64,000 bases of DNA from assembly GCA_015178975.1 (NCBI GenBank), contig WHVD01000017.1:868001-932000 (forward strand), read 5' to 3'. Source of the stretch: Hysterangium stoloniferum. Taxonomy: Eukaryota; Basidiomycota; Agaricomycetes; Hysterangiales; Hysterangiaceae. Positions 1 to 10,079 of this stretch are shown one piece after another; the stretch's first letter is position 1, and the number at the start of each line of letters is the position of its first letter. The notes under the pieces are model-generated. The model did not search any database. It was not told where the DNA came from and saw only the letters and a list, made by a program, of their open reading frames with translations. The translations under genes and the position numbers were made by a program.

Positions 1-198
1 CGAGTACGACGAAATATTTTTCGTAAACGATGTACATTCAGCCGCATAGAAGCACCAGAACGAGGACTCTATCAGAAGAGTATATGAGAAGACGACCACC
101 ATTATGGGACATCATCGTCGTCGAACAATAACAATAGCAGAGTTTCCTTATGCTTTAGGAAGTTTCGATTTGGAAGCGGTAAGCATTGTCCTATAGAT
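1..198 (+). pseudogene. 3' end of a DUF6533-like gene copy (cut by window edge)
   Basis: This stretch is a diverged copy of the last coding segment of the DUF6533-like gene that ends at 3998. Both start with the codons for EYDE, share a Thr-Thr-Thr-Ile-Met-Gly stretch and an ITIAEFP motif, and end at equivalent TAG stops. The copy here has an in-frame TAG about 16 codons into the window (after HSAA), so it is read as decayed. The rest of the gene lies outside the window. It marks the upstream member of a tandem duplication. Confidence 0.6.
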
Positions 199-610
199 AC
201 AATGAGACTATATAGGAATGGATGGGGCGACAGTACACTGTATCACAAGACTTAAAACGCTAGTCAATATTTGGATTGCTTTCTGACAACCTAGTTCATG
301 GTAGGGATACAGTATACAAAGATAATGTACTGTGCATCGCGTATGCAATAACCTTTAACAGTAAGCGTTATCGCATGCATAAGAATAGTGGGCGTTGCGG
401 CTGAAATAGTATTTTTCCCACTGGGTATACATATTTTTGAGTACTGATGTTTCTTCGGCTCAGCGTCATGCCGCTGTAGGCCTACAGACATGTCCACAAT
501 GCCTACTTCAGCTTCGGAAATTTTCACGATGCACAGGTACATCCATAAATGCAGTCAATGTTTGGTTATTCACATGGCCATGTCCTGTCAGCGGCATAAA
601 GTAGGACAGA
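1..610 (+). repeat. Upstream unit of a degenerate direct duplication
   Basis: Positions 1-210 match about 3800-4010, 300-380 match about 4105-4185, and 470-600 match both about 4230-4250 and about 5190-5290. The order is kept, and the downstream unit is split by about 0.9 kb of extra sequence (4260-5170). The duplicated block covers the 3' end of a DUF6533-like gene plus its downstream flank. Similarity was judged by eye at roughly 75-85 percent. Confidence 0.6.
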
Positions 611-2196
611 CCACATACCTAACAGGCTCTGAATGGAGCGCCCTCACATGGCTGACCTAGCACTGGTGTCGCAGCCGTTAGGAAGTAGATACACATTCCG
701 TGGCCCCAGGTGTATTTATTATTATACACTAACGTGCACTTTCAGATATTTGATACATGTCGTGAATCCGGCGACACAAGCGTTTTTGCCGCCTACAGTA
801 AGAGCAAGCACTATGACCCGGCCAATCCAACAGAAGTTACAGACCACGCGGTACAAGTAAAGCAGGAAGCATCCCGTTAAAATATGTGTGAAGAAATCCG
901 CTTGTTATATTGCTATTGACTTTGCATAGATGCGTTTCGGCTACCCAACGCAAGCAGACATTGTTCGACATGCTTGTTGGCAAGGGTCATAAGACACTCG
1001 TGTAATAGGCCTGGATTAGAGACTTATATAATGAATATTATTACTAAAAGCAGGTGGAATATGCAATAACTGGGTATTAAGCCCTCGCACTACGCTCCAA
1101 TGCACTTGATGCTTTCACTATCACCGCCTCGCTGGTGGTAGCTGCCTCCCTAACGCCAAAGTTCGCTTGGACCTCAGAGTCCTGACATTCTCAATTGAAC
1201 TTCGCGCGACTGGTAATATTCAAATAGCCGAAGAGACAGTTTTCTGCGATCTCCTCGAACTCCGGCGAGCAGACAACATGCTTTAGAACCTTTCAAATTT
1301 GAAGGCGTTTGCGAAGTTCCTCTAGTGTTAGAGATTTGGCAATATCCCATCTCATTTGTATTTGCCTTGTATGTGCTTTCGATCAATCGGCGAGATGTAC
1401 TTATTGGTTGTGGAAGCGAACACGCCAGTCTGAAATCGCCCACATATGTCCTAAACGCCGCTTTGGTGTTGATTCATCCGATAGAAAGGGAAGGGCTGCA
1501 ACGATCGTACTATTACGGTATTTTTTGTATGCACCTTGGGGAACATATGAAGAAATTATGCATCATAGCGCAGTGCCACTCCAGACCACAAGCACCGGTG
1601 GATTGCCCCACACGCTTCGATAAAAGCAGACTACCGCAGACTGTTAGATCTTATTTCGGTCGGCCGGGACATAGTTATTGATATTATAATGCCGAGTGAA
1701 CCTTAAAAAAAAACACAATCCTATTCAAACATCCCCGCCATTCTTGGAAACGGGCATCATACGTAGGCCTATTTCAAGATCCAACTGTGATGGGACGAGA
1801 CCATCTGTCAGATGTGTTCCTCTGAGCGAGCTCGGGCGCTTGGGTATCTGAAGCTTGAACGTGTCCGATCCTCCTTTTGTAGGGATACAGCTGCTTCGGT
1901 ATAACCAAAGTGGTGAGTCTCCTCACTGCACCTTTAAACATTGGAAACCTGATATTAGCCAACTGACACTCTCACCTTGGATATTCGCAAAAGCGCTGTG
2001 GCATCACAGGACTGTCATATATCAGCCGCTAGTATCGGATTGACAATCTGATAAATCAATATTCTCGCTAGTCACGTCTCTTTGCTCACAGCTCCTTTGG
2101 GTAAGTGGTGTTCAGTGAGGTCACTCTGCTCTTCAACATCGTCTCCGGAGACGTTCCAACGGGTACTGGTACCACTCTTATTATCTCACTTCAACC
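198..2196. other. Gene-poor stretch; no supported gene
   Basis: Only short overlapping open frames on both strands are present (longest 118 codons, at 1325-1681). None has a recognisable domain, and no convincing intron chain was found. The first 400 bases are flank of the duplicated DUF6533-like locus. I see no repeat or RNA gene in the remainder. Confidence 0.5.
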
Positions 2197-3998
2197 ATGC
2201 AGGCATTTATCCAGCAGGCGTCAGACAGGTAAGGGAAATGTTTCGATGAAATAATCTAAAAAGTACTTATCATACCAATAGTCAGATATACAAGTATCTG
2301 GAAGTTGCTCCTCCAGGTATTGCAAAGAGGGCGGTTTTTGTGTTAGATCCCATCGCTCAGTTCCTTTTCCCGCAGCCCTTCTGGCCTATGAAACTCTGAT
2401 AATGTTTCCATCTGAATTCGAACTTTTATGGAAACGGAAACTGAGGCTACCTGGATTCTTCTACCTCGTTGCGAGATATGTCACTTTGGCTTCAATGATA
2501 TTGCAATTGTACGTAGCATTCGGGAGTCCGCTTCCTAAGGTATGATAAACGATTCTGTTAAGAATATTTTCCCGCCATTGAACTATAAAATCGTGTAGTA
2601 CGCGTTATAACATTTCGACAATTCTTCCTCTCCCCGACACTAATGTACTGGTTAGGGCATGCGACGTTACCTATCGCACGGTCTCCTCATTAGCCCTAGT
2701 TGGCGCAACAGCTGGCCATGGTAATTATCCCGATCCCTAAAATATAGACAATGTACCTCTCTAATGTCTTCCTTTATAGCATTGGCTATCACCCGTATTT
2801 ACGCGGTTTCTGCTGGGAACCGATTTATAATGGTTGTTCTTTTTGTTATCTTAATCGGAAATATGACGTTCACAATTGTACGTAGAACATTTTTTCTGTC
2901 AATCCTCTGAAGCAGATCACTTCTTTCCAAGTCTATCATTCCAAATACGTCATGTTCAAACAATGGTGGTGCCACGGTTAAACTGCTGTGAGTTTGCTCT
3001 GGTTACAATTCGCAATTCCGAGAATCTGAGGACCAAATCAGAGGTATTATTGTTATTAAGACCAGGGCACTGTCATTCGAATGCTGAATATCAAGACTGT
3101 CAGTACTGGTCGCGTCCATTTTCACTGCGGCGTTTCACATTGCTATATTCTGTGGGACACTGGTGCATGCTGTACGCCTCCGTCGACTCCAGAGGCATAT
3201 CATGCCGATTGGGGGCCGATCACTAGCGCAATTATTTATACAGCAGGGTGTGTATAATACAGTCACAACTCCGTAATTCGAGCTGAGCCTTTTATTTGCA
3301 GGTGTGGTGTGGTTTTTGTGAGTTGTCTCTGGGCCTGCATATGGCATTAACGGTAATCGACTGCCTGTCTGTAGCATCGTGTTCTCGTGGAATATTTCAA
3401 CAATTATCTGGAATGAGGTCGATATGTGTTTTGCGATAGACTGCACACTCCCCGCTGACACGCTGTTACCGTAGGTCATGCATGTAAGAATATCCAACAT
3501 CTAATTCTCCGTCTCTTCGATGAAGCGGAACCATCTTTAGCGTGAGCTAAGAAATGCGACAGTTACCTTAGAAACCGCGTCAGTCATCTGTTACTAGCTC
3601 GGATTTTCAACATAATTTTCGCTCACAACTCCTAAACTATCAGCGTTTCAATGATCTTAGTCTGCCGCTTCTTTCTCTCACTTCGGAGGTTTAGTTTGCG
3701 CTCGTACACGACAAGTGGCACAGTTGAGCCTGTGTCTGCAATAGCGTTCCGTGTCACGGTTAGTAAGATCCGGAGCTGCATTCTTCAAGATGTTGGGGAT
3801 CCCGAGTACGACGAAAAATATTTTGCGGACGATGTCCATTCAACCACATGGGAGGACCAGAACGAGGACCCCGTCAGAAGAGCATCTGAGAAGACGACCA
3901 CCATTATGGGAAATCATCATCGTCGAACAATAACAATAGCAGAGTTTCCTTGGGCTTTAGGAAGCTTGGATTTGGAGGCGGGAAAGATTATCCTATAG
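2197..3998 (+). CDS. DUF6533-domain fungal membrane protein, possibly decaying
   Basis: Function is unknown; the family is a large set of basidiomycete multi-pass membrane proteins. Exon 1 (2197-2228), exon 2 (2282-2316) and exon 3 (2376-2539) join in phase to give a start MQAFIQQASDS, a KYLEVAPP segment and then ALLAYETLIMFPSEFELLWK with a following LVARYVTL. This is the DUF6533 signature (YE/YD, ..E.ELLWK.., ..RY). Further coding pieces follow in order: ALAITRIYAVSAGNR (about 2780-2830), HIAIFCGTLVHAVRLRRLQ (about 3140-3200), SLAQLFIQQGVYNT (about 3220-3260), a CRFFLSLRRFSLR segment (about 3660-3700) and the acidic C-terminus (3790-3998). The junction after 2539 does not keep phase (an in-frame TAA follows the nearest acceptor), so either an intron is misplaced or the gene carries a frameshift. 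The middle exon boundaries are approximate. Confidence 0.5.
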
Positions 3999-4260
3999 AT
4001 GCAATAAGACTATTTTTTTTAATTACGGATGGGGTGGAGATAGCACTGTAACACAAGATTTGAGTGCTAGTTGGTATGACAGCCCAGTCCATGATAGGGC
4101 ATCGACACCATAGTGTATACAACGACAATGTACTTTGCTTCGCGTATGCAGTAACCTTTAACAGTAGGCGTATCGTATGTATATGAATATGTATTCCGCA
4201 TATTTTTGAATAATGGCCTCCGGGTTATATGGCTGTAGGCCTACAGAGAGGACTCAGTTG
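3800..4260 (+). repeat. Downstream unit of the degenerate direct duplication
   Basis: This is the partner of 1-610. It carries the 3' coding end of the DUF6533-like gene and the first part of its downstream flank. The matching distal flank resumes at about 5170-5300, so roughly 0.9 kb has been inserted here or lost from the other unit. Confidence 0.6.
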
Positions 4261-5383
4261 TTACGACTCGGCATCCCGGCCACAGATATATTCGCTATGT
4301 CGTACCGGTCTCATATCGATTTGCTTATTTCTTGGCGGCTGGTTCAAAAACGTACCATCGAGTCTATCGATGAAGATATTAATGTTTTGTATAACGTCAC
4401 AACCTGCCGTTTCCTTTTCCTCATGTAGAGCCCGAATTTTGAGGCAAAATTCACAAATGTATCCTATAGCCCCCCTTCACCCATTGTTAAATAGTCCAGC
4501 CTCACCACATATGCTTAATCGTACCCCCTCGAATTGTCACCATCAACACCGGTCGACCACATCAACTTACTGCCATCAGCACCGGGTATCCTGCAAGTTA
4601 CTATCCATCCGATTTCAATGCTAATGTCGCAGAGACATATCCTAATCAACTTTATTCTTACACATCTCATTTTCGGTCCACACAATAAGATTTTTTATGA
4701 CAACTTAATTTTAGCTATTATGTAAATACAACAACGGAAATTCGTCTCATTATTGCAGGATAATAACTCCTTTTATCATTAGAAATTGATAATTACACAT
4801 TTTAATGGTCTGAGAGCGTGTCTAGGGATAGCACGCATAAGAGCAATTAGCTTAAGTTGACACTAGTCACTGACGACGAGTGCAGCAGTATGGCACGCAG
4901 GAACGTTGCCGAAGGACAGCGCCGTGACGACGGGAGGTGATGTTGCCGGTAAGCGGAGGAAAGTGACGGCAAGTGACGGATTGAGGGGAGGACTCCCACG
5001 GCCTTGAGACTACAAAGTGTTGTAGTAAAAGTAAGGAACATTTTGTTATCTTAGTTGTATTGATTTTTTTGCCTCGACCTCCCCAGATCCACAGTATTAT
5101 CCGTGGAAGAGGCCCAACGCAAGAAGGGGGCAAATTAGCCCGGGGGTACACATATGTACACCGGGGTTAATATGCTTATAAATCCAGATGTAATAGGTCT
5201 ACAGATATGTCCGCAATGCCTATCTCACCTTCGGAAGATTTCACACCAGGTACAATGGGTTAGTCACATAGCCGTGCGCGGCATGATCATACCATTGTCA
5301 GTCTGCTCTCGGCAGGCTACAGATTGGACAGCAGTAATCCACCACCTATTTAAACATCAGCAGTAGAGACCAAGTCATTGATT
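3999..5383. other. Intergenic; duplication flank, no gene supported
   Basis: Part of this stretch (3999-4250 and 5170-5300) is repeat sequence shared with 200-610. The remainder holds only short overlapping open frames without recognisable motifs. Confidence 0.5.
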
Positions 5384-6797
5384 ATGTCCTCTGCTTCAAA
5401 ACCAATAGCACCTGTGCCTGCGGGCGCGTTCAAGGTTGTCATAGAGTATGTCCTTACCAGAGATCTCTCCCCCACAAAGGTTATATTGATCCTTGTGCCT
5501 TTCTGAACTCTATACATAGGAATTTCACTCCAGCTTGGTTTTCAGTCAACATGGGGACAGGCGTCATCAGCGCATTATTTCATGGCTTTCCTTATGGGGG
5601 CGACACCCGAATTATGAATGCAGTCGCCCTTGCTTTCTTCTTGCTAAACCTCCTCCTCTTCATTCTTTTTTTGGGTCTGACCATCGCTCGGTGCATCATG
5701 TTTCCACATCTATGGGGTCTCATGCTTCGACATCCAGTTCAAAGTCTATACTTCGGTTGTTTCCCTATGGGTGCCGTCACCTTGGTGACTGCGGGACTTA
5801 CCGTGGTGAACCAGTATTGGGCATTTGGAGGGACGCGATTTCTTTATATTCTCTGGGGATTTTGGTGGCTAGATGCCGCCATCTCGTTCCTCTGTTGTTT
5901 TGGGGTCCTATATATAATGTACGCAGCATATAAGAACAACCACAGGTCGATGTCACTATTAATCCCTCGTTTTGTAATAGGACTGTTGGTCATGAGCATT
6001 CAATGTCAACATTGACAGGGCTGTGGCTACTTCCTGTGGTAACACTTATCGTGGCGTCGACAACAGGGCAGTTATTTGTAGCAGCATTGTCAACAATCCA
6101 CGCCCCTCACGCATTTCTGACGATGGCCGTGTCAATGGTTATGCTCATCATTGGCGGTTCAATTTCACTTATGATCCTAACATTTTACCTACGGAGACTC
6201 CTTATTGACGGGTTGCCTAATGTCCGGGCAATCCTTTCGTGCTTTATACCCCTTGGACCCTGTGGCCAAATAGGATACTCCCTTCTACTTGCAGGTCAGA
6301 ATTTTAAGGCTGCATTCCCCTATGGAAGCGGTAATGTACTCGGGGAACCACATGCGGGGAGTATCCTTAATATTCTATGCTTTTCTTGTGCATTCATAAT
6401 GTGGTGCATGGGTGTGTGGTGGCTTGTGTGTGCAATTATAGCGATCATTCACAATGCTGTTCGAGGAGAGAAAATGCCATTCACCCTGTCCTTTTGGGCG
6501 TTGGTGTTCCCAAACGTGAGGCTTTATTGTTCCCTATTCCTTCTGAAAATCAAGTGCTCACTTGGAATATATCAGGGTGTTCAAGCGTTACTAACCATCG
6601 AGCTTGGTCGTGCCATGGATGCAGATTTCTTCCGGGTGTTAGGCGCGATTTATGCGGCAACCGTAATCCTTTTATGGTGCTTGCTCGCCGTGCCAACCTT
6701 GATACAGGCATACGACAGACGGCTGTTTATGGCGCCGCATGTAGAGTCCAGTCAAGAAGGGAAAAAATGCTCGGTGCTCACTAACTCTCATTCGTGA
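5384..6797 (+). CDS. SSU1-like sulfite efflux pump / TDT-SLAC1 family anion transporter
   Basis: The likely role is plasma-membrane export of sulfite or a related anion (tellurite-resistance/dicarboxylate transporter, SLAC1 fold). Four exons (5384-5445, 5520-5945, 5981-6515, 6576-6797) join in phase to 414 codons plus stop. The first junction creates the family hallmark NFTPAWFSVNMGTGVIS. Further family motifs are an HGFPYGG loop, a PVQSLYFGCFPMGAVTL stretch, GLWLLPVVTLIVAS, a long G-rich GPCGQIGYSLLLAGQNF segment and, across the last junction, ALVFPN-GVQALLTIELGRA then FFRVLGAIYA. About ten hydrophobic helices are visible. The third intron as modelled is only 35 nt with a GTCGAT donor, which is short but restores HEHSMSTLTGLWLL. 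The length is normal for fungal Ssu1 (about 400 aa). Substrate identity is inferred from family only. Confidence 0.85.
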
Positions 6798-7046
6798 GTG
6801 CTGGGCGACTTACGCGGTAACCATAATCTGTCTTTTCCCACGGCTGTCGTAACCTTGATATACAGATATATATGATCGACGGCTGTTTACATGTAGAGTC
6901 CAGCGAAGGGGAAGGAAAAATTTTCAAAGATCACAACTTGAAGGCATCATTCTAGACTATAGCATTGCTTACTGTAGACAACGGCTCTTTATTGTAGAGT
7001 ATGGCGAAAAGGAAATAAAATGTACAAGGCTCACAAGGTCTCATTC
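6798..7046 (+). pseudogene. Two decaying tandem copies of the last SSU1-like exon
   Basis: Directly after the transporter stop, 6798-6960 repeats the sequence of about 6638-6790: the TTACGCGG(C)AACC, AACCTTGAT, GACGGCTGTTTA and ATGTAGAGTCCAG blocks recur in order. A third, shorter copy follows at about 6975-7046 (ACGGCTCTTTATTGTAGAGTATGGCGAA). Both extra copies share a further block (CATTCTAGA.T.TAGCATT) that lies beyond the gene. They are frameshifted and have no promoter, so they are not expected to encode anything. Confidence 0.65.
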
Positions 7047-7658
7047 TAGATTGTAGCATTCATTCTCTGCTGTATCCAGAATGCACATGGCCTCAAGTGA
7101 GACTAAAGCTGAAAGATATGTTAGAATGAGAAAGGGAGGTGGATGCAAAGCACTAGAAGTGCAGGAGACATGGACTAGCAAACAAGGATTCACCAATGCA
7201 AACGATGGACCCACAGTGGTACATAACATATAGCTAATGTGCCGAGTACTAAATCTAACAAGGATTTGCAAATATTCCTCATCGACGCCCAAAGGTAAGA
7301 CAACAAGATATCATTCATGGGCGACTGGAAACAGTGAAAGCTAGCTAGAGAGGTACATGCATGTTTTTTTAATACTGTCAATACAAAGATCAATAATCAC
7401 ATGATAAATGAGCTGGCATACTAAGAGCATTGGGGAATAAGATGAGCTACGAGAGTTGTTGTGTTGACGATTCAGTGATAGGCGCGTTCATTAGTGTCAT
7501 AAGGCGATACGCTCCTTTCGCCTTCATCTTCATCTGCCTCTACGGCCATTCCATGTCGTGTCACCGACCAGCATCGTCCACTGGTCGATACCGTTACCAC
7601 TATACCGGAGACCATCCCACCTAAATAAGAGGTTAAGCTGTCAATAACACACAGAGAC
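7047..7658. other. Intergenic between convergent genes
   Basis: The 3' ends of the SSU1-like gene (plus) and the DUF6699 gene (minus) face each other here. Only short open frames are seen; no RNA gene or repeat was recognised. Confidence 0.5.
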
Positions 7659-10079
7659 TCAGATAAAACGATCCACGCACTTCGTCTTCCCAACCATGAA
7701 ATCAATCTTCTTCAGACCTTTGGCTAACTTCTCTTGCACCACGTTATCCATCACTGGATCCCCAGACCCAACTTGATACACGCCAGTCACCCCATTCCGG
7801 TCTTCAAACTCTGCACACCGCCGACGATACGCATTCATCACCATGTCACGTCTCGACCGCCCGAGCGCCTCAAAGTCAGCACCCTTCGCATTCCTGAAAA
7901 AGTGTGTGCAGATGGCGTCGAAGATGTCAATGCAGCGCACGACTGGCGGGTCGTACACGCCTTTGCCGAGAGCGACGGCACCATTGCTGACGGGTGTTCC
8001 GTAAAGTTTTCGCGCAAAGGCGGTGGGTGTGCGATCGAAGCTATAGTTGGCGTCTGGGAGGGTCGTAAGTTTACCGTTCGGGTGCGCTCTTACATCGATG
8101 GTCCATTGGGTGCCGGTCAGACCGGGAATGGCGACTACGATCGTTAGTTCGGAAAGAGGGGGATTTGTTGCGGGTTCTAAAGGATGGACAGGCGTCAAAG
8201 AGGATGGAAGGTGAGCATATGCCAAATCTTACCTGAGAATGCGGATATGGCCTCCCCGGCGGGTATTGCGGCACGACTAGGGTCTGGACCGTAGCGGATA
8301 TCCCAGTCAAGGCAGGTGGGCTTAAGAAGGCTCCCGTGTCTCAGCAGTGGATGGAGAGACAGTGCTGTCACATCATGAGCAAGAGTAGCGGTGCATAATT
8401 GAACAGAGACTACCATTACTAGGGATCAACCTTTGCATCACTTTCTTCAAACCAGAACCCTCCGACTCTCCATGACGTAACTCTGATCTTGATGTGTTGC
8501 TATAGCGTGCGCTATATCCATATTCGTGAACATCCCTCACTCGTCGTGGCACATCGAGCATAGGAGAAAAGGTATTTGACGAGGAAGATGACGTGTTATC
8601 ACGTCGTTGCGCACCGTGCGATGCATATGAACCATTGCTTCTTGAGCGTTGACCACGGGGATACGAAGCTTTGCCGTTTGAGCGTTGACCACGATCATGA
8701 CCGCCACTGCCATCGGGACCCCCACCCCAGTCGGGAGCTGAAGCCGAGGTCGAGGACCATCTACCTCCTTCCTCTGGTGCATCTTCAACAGGCGGTGGAT
8801 TGTTGGAGGATGATGAAGGACCAGGGTCATCCTTTCTCTCATCTCTTCGAGCTTTGACCCTTCGATATCGCTGAACCTCTTCCTCATCCATTACTTCCAA
8901 GTCATTTGAGCCTAGAGACATCCCCTCCCAGTCGTCCTCGGGATCGCGTTGGGTACGCTCCTCAGGCTGGTCGGCGCCCCAGTCATTGTCCGGCCGTTGG
9001 CGCCCACCAGAGCCTTCGCCTTCTTGATCAAATTGAGCATTATCTATACCACGGCCTTCGTCTTGGCTCGGTTGATCCCATTCCCCGTTATCCCCACCGC
9101 CCGCATCGTCTCGCGGCCCAGTATCCCTAATGCGCGCACCACTCCTCGAAGCCTGATCATTGTCATCGTCACTGTCACCGCCCCATCCTGGTCCTTCATC
9201 TTCATCCTCGACGCTGGCGGGACGGCGGTGGCGGGGTTGACGGTTATCTCGTCGGGAATGCTCGTGTATGCGCCCACGTTCGAACTCTGAGAGGTCTTCA
9301 GCACTAAGGTTCGGCCGATAATACTGAATACGCTTCTGGGGTGCTCTGTTGCTGCCTCCCGGATTGAAGCGAGTTGCGTGTTGAGACTGGGGAATACTTC
9401 TTGGGCCAACGGGATCGGGATGAGATAACAGTGCTGGCTGCGCCATATACGGGTGTGAGTATTGGTATTGGACTGGATATGGATGGGCAATTGGGGGCCC
9501 TACGGCGTATGGATGAGAATAATGTGCGGATTCCTTAAGTTGTCGTCGATGCTCTTTGACCACATAAGCCCCATACTCAACACCATTGTAAGAATAAAGA
9601 GAGTCCTTCCTATTTTTATTACGGAAATATTGACTTGGCTCTCGGTTGTTTGGATCCGGAAAGTCACTGTCGTCATCGGGTATGTCGGGTCCCCAGTTGC
9701 AAGTGCTACGCGATGTGCCTTGGCCCGCTCCGTAGTTATCAGCTGGCCAGGGATCGCTCCCGCCCCCACTCTGTTTGTTCCTGCGATTAGTTCCGCTGTC
9801 GTCCCACGTAGTCGATCTTGACCCGCTGTTACCACCACCGCTGTTACCACCACCACTTGCACCATATTCCCATCCGCCACCTGTTCTGCTGCTGCTGCCG
9901 CCGCTCTCAACAGCACGCCATTCCGACGTTCCTGTTTCCTTCTCCTTCTTCTTCTTCTTCGCATTAGTTCCACTTCCGCTGCCGCCGCCGTCACCCCCAT
10001 TATTGTGACCCGCGTATTCCCAGCTGAGCTCGCCCGCACCCGTCCAATCGTTTCCTATTTCCGCGGGTTGATCAGACAT
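7659..10079 (-). CDS. DUF6699-domain protein with a long low-complexity N-terminus
   Basis: Three exons on the minus strand (10079-8414, 8364-8233, 8176-7659) join in phase to 772 codons including the stop. The C-terminal about 220 residues match the fungal DUF6699 pattern: an LHPLLRHGSLLKPTCLDWDI start, an EPATNPPLSELTIVV junction made by the second intron, TQWTIDVRAHPNG and VVRCIDIFDAICTHFF. The first about 555 residues are unlike a folded domain: Gly/Ser/Asn/Asp/Arg-rich, with KKKKKEKE, polyglycine-serine runs, His-Pro-Tyr repeats and alternating acidic patches, so probably disordered. The start was set at the MSDQPAE methionine; an in-frame upstream ATG at 10229 would add a hydrophobic 50-residue leader. 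Function is unknown. The low-complexity region may act in RNA or protein binding, which is inference only. Confidence 0.8.

Noticed and set aside
2876..3500. Single-frame genes at 2876-3226 (plus) and 3135-3500 (minus)
   Set aside because: They lie over DUF6533-like exons that read in a third frame with family motifs.
5535..6784. Alternative-frame open frames over the SSU1-like gene (5535-5933, 6023-6208, 6377-6784)
   Set aside because: They overlap a transporter with clear family motifs in another frame and have no motifs of their own.
7734..9821. Plus-strand open frames of 93-137 codons over the DUF6699 gene
   Set aside because: They are antisense shadows of a biased, low-complexity coding sequence.
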